Shown here: positions 58,776-64,000 of the stretch, piece after piece
Numbering within the stretch: the stretch's first letter is position 1
Layout of the letters: each line of letters starts with the position of its first letter
From: Talpa occidentalis
Lineage: Eukaryota > Chordata > Mammalia > Eulipotyphla > Talpidae
Length of the DNA stretch: 64,000 nucleotides
Reading direction: 5' to 3'
NCBI RefSeq assembly: GCF_014898055.3
Contig: NW_023601433.1
Location: 89,537,106-89,601,105, forward strand
Notes under the pieces: model-generated
The model's input: the letters and a program-made list of their open reading frames with translations, nothing else
Databases searched by the model: none
What the model was told of the DNA's origin: nothing
Made by a program: the position numbers and the translations under genes

Positions 58776-60139
58776 GAGATGAGCCCATCTTTGGGAATAG
58801 CCAAGAGCCTGACCTAGTGAGTTGGAGAAAGAATGGTGTCTTTGCTCCAAAAGGAAGTGTCGATAAATTGAAGAGATTTAGCTCCTTCCTCCTTGTGTTC
58901 TTAAGTTCGCTCTGAGAGTAGTTCCCAAGGGTCACCAGCCAGGACATCTCAGCCATGCACACCTTATGGGCAGAGTACAGCCCCCTGGCATGACTAACCA
59001 ACCCAGTTAGCCTGGCACTGGAGAGGGTACCAGGACACGGGGCATTCAGTGTTGAAACGGGATGGTCTGGGCAATCCAGGGGTTTCACTCGGGGAGTTGT
59101 GATCCTCTGTGGTTACTGTGAGGCTGTCTTTTGAGATCGGAAACTGAGGGAAGATCTGTGTCTGAAGATGAGTTGTGTTTGTCTTCCACATGTATCAACT
59201 GAGATATTTCATATATAAACCTAGAGTCCTGACTTCTTCTGAGAAAGCAGAAGACCTGCCCACACCCTTGCAAGGAGCAGTTGGAGGAGTCGTCCAAACT
59301 CCCATGAACCAGGGTTCTAGTAGCTTCCTCTGAGTCTCTCACCCACGTGTCTTGCCTACCCAACTCTGTAGGCATTTCAGTTGAAATAATACTTGTTATT
59401 CGCACAGGCCCAGCACTTAGGAGATACTTAGCCATTCAGTTTATGATCCTGAGTAGTAATTCTACCTCTCAGCACAAGAGCGCTGCATTGATTATCAATA
59501 AAAAGGCATGAAGTACTGACACGTTACGACCGGGATGAGCTCGAGAGCAGGATGCTAATTGGATGAAGCCTCACAGAGACCCATGGATTCCAATCCCAGC
59601 TGCAGGAGACACCAGGAGAAGTGGGCCCATGGAGCAGAAAGCAACTCTGGTTGCTCAGGCTGGCAGGCATTAGGGGTGACAAGTAGGTAATGGAAATACC
59701 CTCAAACCGCTTATGGCTGTGCTCCCCCTGAATCTATGTGGCACCACTGGCGAACATCCCTTTAAAGCAGAAATCGCACAGCGTGTGAGCCATCTCTCGG
59801 GAAGCTGTTTTGATGAGCGAGCAGGAGCCAAGCCCAGCTGCGGTGCACGACCCTGGAGGAGACGAGTCCGCGGCATGAGGAGAGCCCAGAAGGCTCTCGG
59901 GGCGCAGACTCTGCAGGCAGTGTCCAGGGGCCCAGGTCCTCCTGGTTCCCACAGCACCCTCCCAGCCTCGAGATGGCTCTGGCCACACAGCAGTTCCAGC
60001 CCCCAGGCCTTTGCCAACATCACGGTCTCCACGTAAACTCGGGGTCCAGCGCCTTCTCACTCATCCAAGCAGGCATCTCCAACCGCATCACCCAACCCAG
60101 GGAGTAGAGACCACGCTCCCAGTACCCCTTGCACTTTGC

Positions 60140-60510
60140 AGCTGGTTAAATGCGTCCACCCAGAGATATTCTCCATTCCTAAGCCCTGGTAACTCTGACT
60201 GTATTTGGAAGCGAGACCTTGGGAGATGGGGTGAAGGTGGGGGTCGAGATGAGTCACCTAGATCAGCGTGGCCCGAATCAAGGGCCAGCATCCGCACGAG
60301 AGCTGGGAAAGCAGACGGCGGCACACAGGGAGACAGAGCCGGAGCGACGCGGTTGCCAGCCGAGACCTGCCAGCCGCCGGCCACCGCCGGAAGCCGGACG
60401 AGGAAAGCAGGACCCTCTGCCTTGTGGGGTGCGTCCCTGCCACACCTCCATCTCCGACTGCTGGCTCCAGAACTGTCAGAGGATACATTTCTGTGGGTTA
60501 AAGTCCATGA
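60140..60510 (+). mobile_element. Old interspersed remnant, same family as 52686
   Basis: TGTATTTGGAAGCGAGACCT matches the element's TTATTTGGAAATAGGGTCTT segment. Later parts show GCCAGCCGAGACCTGCCAGC (a GCCAAGGAGAGAGGCCTC-type segment) and CTGGCTCCAGAACTGTCAGA followed by TTTCTGTGGGTTAAAG, which match its CCTCCAGAACTGTGAGA...TTTCTGTTGTTTAAG 3' end. Many CpG-rich substitutions interrupt it. Confidence 0.55.
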
Positions 60511-62104
60511 AGATTTGCCGCATCAGCCCGAGGACTCGAAGGCAGGACGGGGTGTTTTCCCCTTTCAAGAGGAGGGTGCTGAGGCTCAGGCGGGCCAGGC
60601 CTTGCCAGGACAAGGCCAGGGGCAGCAGCCGGGTGGAGGTAGGGGCTCTGGGCCCTCTGACCTCTGCTCCCTCCAGGACGCCGGGCAGAGGAGGGGGCGG
60701 GGGCTGGCGGGGGCTGTGCGTGTGCGGATCCTGTCCTTGTGACCGAGACCCTCTCCCCGCCCCGCGGAGGGATGTCCCCTGGAGGGGCAGTGCCTTCTCT
60801 TCCCCTTAATCGCTTGAAAGGAAGACGCGAGATCCTCTCTCCTCCCCAGGCTTAGATGGGACCAGATGTCAGGAGCCGCGCGCAGGCGGGAGGGACGGCA
60901 AGATCACCGCGCACGCTGCTCGGGGTGAAGCCGCAAGGCTAAGCCCAAGCAGAGAAAACTGCAAAATGTCTCCACGACTTTGCAGAAGATTTGCATGAAC
61001 CTGCGAGTTCCACCGGGCAGGGAGGGCGCCCGCCCGCCTGCCGTCTGGCTGCTCCCTCTTGTGTGGCCTCGCGCTCCGCGGGTTCCTGGGCAGACGCCGG
61101 CATGACCCACTGGACGGGGTGTCGGAAGCGAGGTCGGCGCCGGGCAGAGCATCACCCAGCAGAGCGAGCGCCCATCGTGCAGACCCCGCCCTTGCTGGTG
61201 GAGACGGAGGCAGCGTTGTCAATCCCGGTTTTACGAGGACATGGAAGGTGGCAACGACCAGAGCCCTGCGGTGCGTGCGTGTGGGCGGCTCGAGACGTGG
61301 CTGACGGCGAGACCATGCTGAGTTATCGGCTCTCAGGCCCCTCGCGCCGCCCTCCTCAGCTTCTTCAGATTTTTTCCTTCCTCTTTGCTTTGCTTCTATT
61401 TTTGGCTGGTGATGGGCCAAAACGCTTCCTTGCCGGCCCGCTGTCTGGTTCTAATTCTGCTGACAGAAAAAGTAAGTCCGATGATCTGGTTCTTTTCAGA
61501 TTCTCTTAGCATAAAGATTAAATCTGGCGTGAGGACAATGGTTCGATGGATTCAGGCCAAGATTTGCAAGAGTCATTGATTTAACTGGAATATTAGACGA
61601 GTGACGAGGCCCCCGTGCCCTTAGCCACTGGCAAGTGCAACCATGAGCCGTCCACGCAGGAAGGACAGACAACACGAGGCCGCTGGCGCAGGCTGTGGGA
61701 TGCCAGCACCTGCGGGGTCAGTGCCAGGGACGTAAAACATTGGGCAAATCGAGGTGCATTAAAGCAACAGGACGGTGTTTGGCCATAAAAACAGAGGCAC
61801 TCCAACCTGGGGAGAAAAGGGTGACACATCTCCCAGGGGCTCCCCAAGGAACGCTCCCTCACCCACCCTTTCACTGCCAGTTCAGCGACCCCCCAGGAGT
61901 GTGGTCAGGAAATGTGACCTGTGGTGAGATACCCAGAGCGAGCAAGAGGCCCCGCCGTGCGCCAACTGCGTGAGGTGCTGTGCCCGCCTGGCCCACACCA
62001 GCTGGATTGGCAGCTCCCCCTGTGGCGGGTTATCTGGATGGAGACCCGGAGTCCCCATCTGGGGGTCTGGCACTGTTCTGTTTCGGGGTCCTGCGGTGTA
62101 TCCT

Positions 62105-62240
62105 CCTTGGATAAGGGGGTGGGCTATTGTAGCTGGAATTTCTGGAAAAGGCAAAAGTGTGGAGAGAGCACGTCGGACAGGGCCTACCTGGGTGGCAAAG
62201 GAGCAGAGGCCCGTTGCGGGTGCACGGGCCTGGGGGCCAG
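62105..62240 (+). mobile_element. Weak L1 3' UTR-like piece
   Basis: TGGAATTTCTGGAAAAGGCA then AAAGTGTGGAGAGAGCACG and CCTGGGGGCCAGGGGCC recall the L1 3' UTR segment TTCTAGAAAAGGCAAAACTA...TGCCAGGGGCTGGGG. The match is limited to these short parts. Confidence 0.35.
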
Positions 62241-63027
62241 GGGCCTCCAGAAGGGTCGTCCTGCGCTCTCCAAGCGACCAGATCCCCAAACCCGTGATGA
62301 GTGGTAAGACCCCACAGTGAGGACCCCCCAGACGGACCCAAGCCCGGGCAGCGGGGGTGTTGCTGAGCCCACTGACCTGAGAGGGGCTTAGCTTTTGTCT
62401 GGCAGATGCCCCAGGTGTCCCCAGGGAGGAGTCAGCGTTGGCAAGGCCAGGCCCACCGCAAACACCGGGACTTTGGACCCAGGGCCAGGGCTGGGCCTGC
62501 TGACCCTCCCGCACCTAAGGCTACAGTAGAACAGCAAGCGCCCAGCCCTGCAGAAGGCCGGCCCAGCGGCCACACAGCAGCGTCACTCAGCTGCCGCTCT
62601 GGAGCCGGAGCATGTCCTCTGGACCTCATTATGTCACCCCAAAAGACGGGGGAAACTTCTTGACTCCAACTCTGGGAGCAGGTCTTGGCAGGTGTCACCA
62701 CTGTGGGACGAGCCCCTCAGGGTGGCCCTTGCCCATGTCCTCACGAGCAGCGGGACTTGGGACACGGACACATGGGACAAAGGGCAGGACTTCAGAGGCA
62801 CGGGGGTGAGAGATACTGCCCCATGCTGGGAAGACCAGGCCGCTGGCACCCAGAGCTGGAAGACAAGGAAGGAGTCCCCCCAAGGTGGCACAGGGCGCTG
62901 GCCCTGTGGACTCCTTGACTTCGGATTCTGGCTCTGAGCACTGTGAAAGAACAGTTTCTGGAAGTTTCCCTACTTGCAATAGCTCATCACAGCAGCCTTA
63001 GAAGCTACCATGAATGTGAACGGCGAT

Positions 63028-63055
63028 GCTGCTGCTGCTGTTGCTGCTGCTGCTG
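63028..63055 (+). repeat. Short CTG/GCT repeat at the mouth of the second array
   Basis: About nine GCT triplets with one GTT interruption (GCTGCTGCTGCTGTTGCTGC) lead directly into the GATGGT array. The length is short and typical of a stable repeat. Confidence 0.85.
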
Positions 63056-64000
63056 GTGATGATGGTGGTGATGGTGGTGATGGTGGTGATGGTGGTGATG
63101 GTGATGCTGATGGTGATGATGGTGGTGATGGTGATGGTGATGGTGGTGATGGTGGTGGTGGTGATGGTGGTGATGGTGGTGATGGTGGTGATGGTGGTGG
63201 TGATGGTGGTGATGGTGATGGTGGTGGTGGTGATGGTGGTGATGGTGATGATGGTGCTGGTGGTGATGGTGGTGATGGTGGTGATGGTGGTGATGGTGGT
63301 GGTGATGGTGGTGATGGTGGTGATGGTGATGGTGGTGATGGTGGTGATGGTGGTGATGGTGGTGGTGATGGTGGTGATGGTGGTGGTGGTGATGGTGGTG
63401 ATGGTGATGGTGGTGATGGTGATGGTGGTGATGGTGGTGATGGTGATGGTGGTGATGGTGGTGGTGATGGTGGTGATGATGGTGGTGATGATGGTGATGG
63501 TGGTGATGGTGATGGTGGTGATGGTGATGGTGGTGATGGTGGTGGTTATGGTGATGGTGATGGTGATGGTGGTGGTGATGATGGTGGTAATGGTGGTGAT
63601 GGTGGTGATGATGGTGATGGTGGTGATGGTGGTGGTTATGGTGATGGTGGTGGTGATGATGGTGGTGATGGTGGTGATGATGGCGATGGTGGTGATGGTG
63701 ATGGTGGTGATGATGGTGATGGTGATGGTGGTGGTGATGGTGGTGATGGTGATGGTGGTGATGGTGGTGGTGATGGTGGTGATGGTGGTGATGGTGATGA
63801 TGGTGATGGTGGTGGTGATGGTGGTGATGGTGATGGTGATGGTGGTGATGGTGGTGGTGATGGTGATGGCGATGGTGGTGATGGTGGTGATGGTGATGAT
63901 GGTGATGGTGGTGGTGATGGTGGTGATGGTGATGGTGGTGGTGGTGATGGTGGTGATGGTGGTGATGGTGATGGTGGTGGTGATGGTGGTGGTGATGGTG
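63055..64000 (+). repeat. Second GATGGT-type array, running off the window edge
   Basis: Same unit chemistry and strand orientation as the array at 56804, about 4.3 kb downstream. It starts GTGATGATGGTGGTGATGG. It lacks the GTGAGTGG and ATCCTGATGG markers of the first array but has its own variants: GATGCTGATGG near 63103, GATGGTGCTGG near 63248 and GGTTATGG near 63543 and 63633. The true length is unknown. Confidence 0.93.

Larger units (their letters stand above)
52376..64000 (+). other. Start of the next intron, continuing past the window
   Basis: It begins with the donor GTAAGA. The first 4.3 kb hold an old LTR-like remnant, MIR copies and single-copy-looking sequence. From 56.8 kb on, two GATGGT-type arrays dominate, separated by about 4.2 kb (58776-63027) that contain one old interspersed element near 60.1-60.5 kb, a weak L1-like piece near 62.1 kb and otherwise nothing I can name. 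Confidence 0.8.

Noticed and set aside
56729..59088. Three antisense frames of 691-771 codons, rich in His, Thr/Ile or Ser/Pro
   Set aside because: They exist only because the GATGGT array cannot encode stops on that strand. All three frames are open at once, which real genes do not show.

Overview
This window is mammalian nuclear DNA from inside one large gene. It is GC-rich, has very long non-coding stretches, and carries L1, L2, MIR, MER5A-like and tRNA-derived SINE remnants plus consensus spliceosomal splice sites. There are no Alu or B1 elements. Two full-length copies of a tRNA-derived SINE (8361-8623 and 15087-15363) ending in an AATAAATAAATCTT-type tail point to a placental mammal that is neither primate nor rodent, perhaps laurasiatherian. 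I do not recognise the SINE family well enough to name the species.

I can support only two protein-coding segments, both on the + strand: internal exons at 29797-29943 and 52192-52375. Their reading frames join in phase across a 22.2 kb intron (AG|G = Arg). The peptide matches the extracellular part of the TMEM132 family of neural single-pass membrane proteins, and I judge TMEM132C the best fit. The rest is intron: 1-29796 upstream, 29944-52191 between the exons, and 52376-64000 downstream. No gene start or end, RNA gene or independent second gene was seen. The hundreds of longer open frames are by-products of high GC content or of tandem repeats.

Layout. 1-29.8 kb: intron with L1 pieces (538-1300, 7205-9130, 18105-18480, 22310-22745), two young SINEs (one nested in L1), a CpG-dense block near 12.0-12.7 kb, and an alternating purine-pyrimidine tract near 25 kb. 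29.9-52.2 kb: intron with a GT microsatellite upstream of its exon (28.2 kb), an AT-rich octamer-containing candidate regulatory element (31.1 kb), a regular 26-bp minisatellite whose units carry YY1-type motifs (33.0-33.5 kb), L1 3' end, MIR and MER5A-like remnants, and a possible solo LTR (48.3-48.7 kb). 52.4-64.0 kb: intron dominated by two large GATGGT-type arrays (56.80-58.78 kb and 63.06 kb to the window edge). The first has nested higher-order duplications.

The most unusual item is the 26-bp array: 12 of 23 register positions match AANATGGCGNC, and four shortened 14-bp steps interrupt it. Such clustering resembles the YY1 tandem arrays known from some imprinting control regions. That is a hypothesis from sequence alone.
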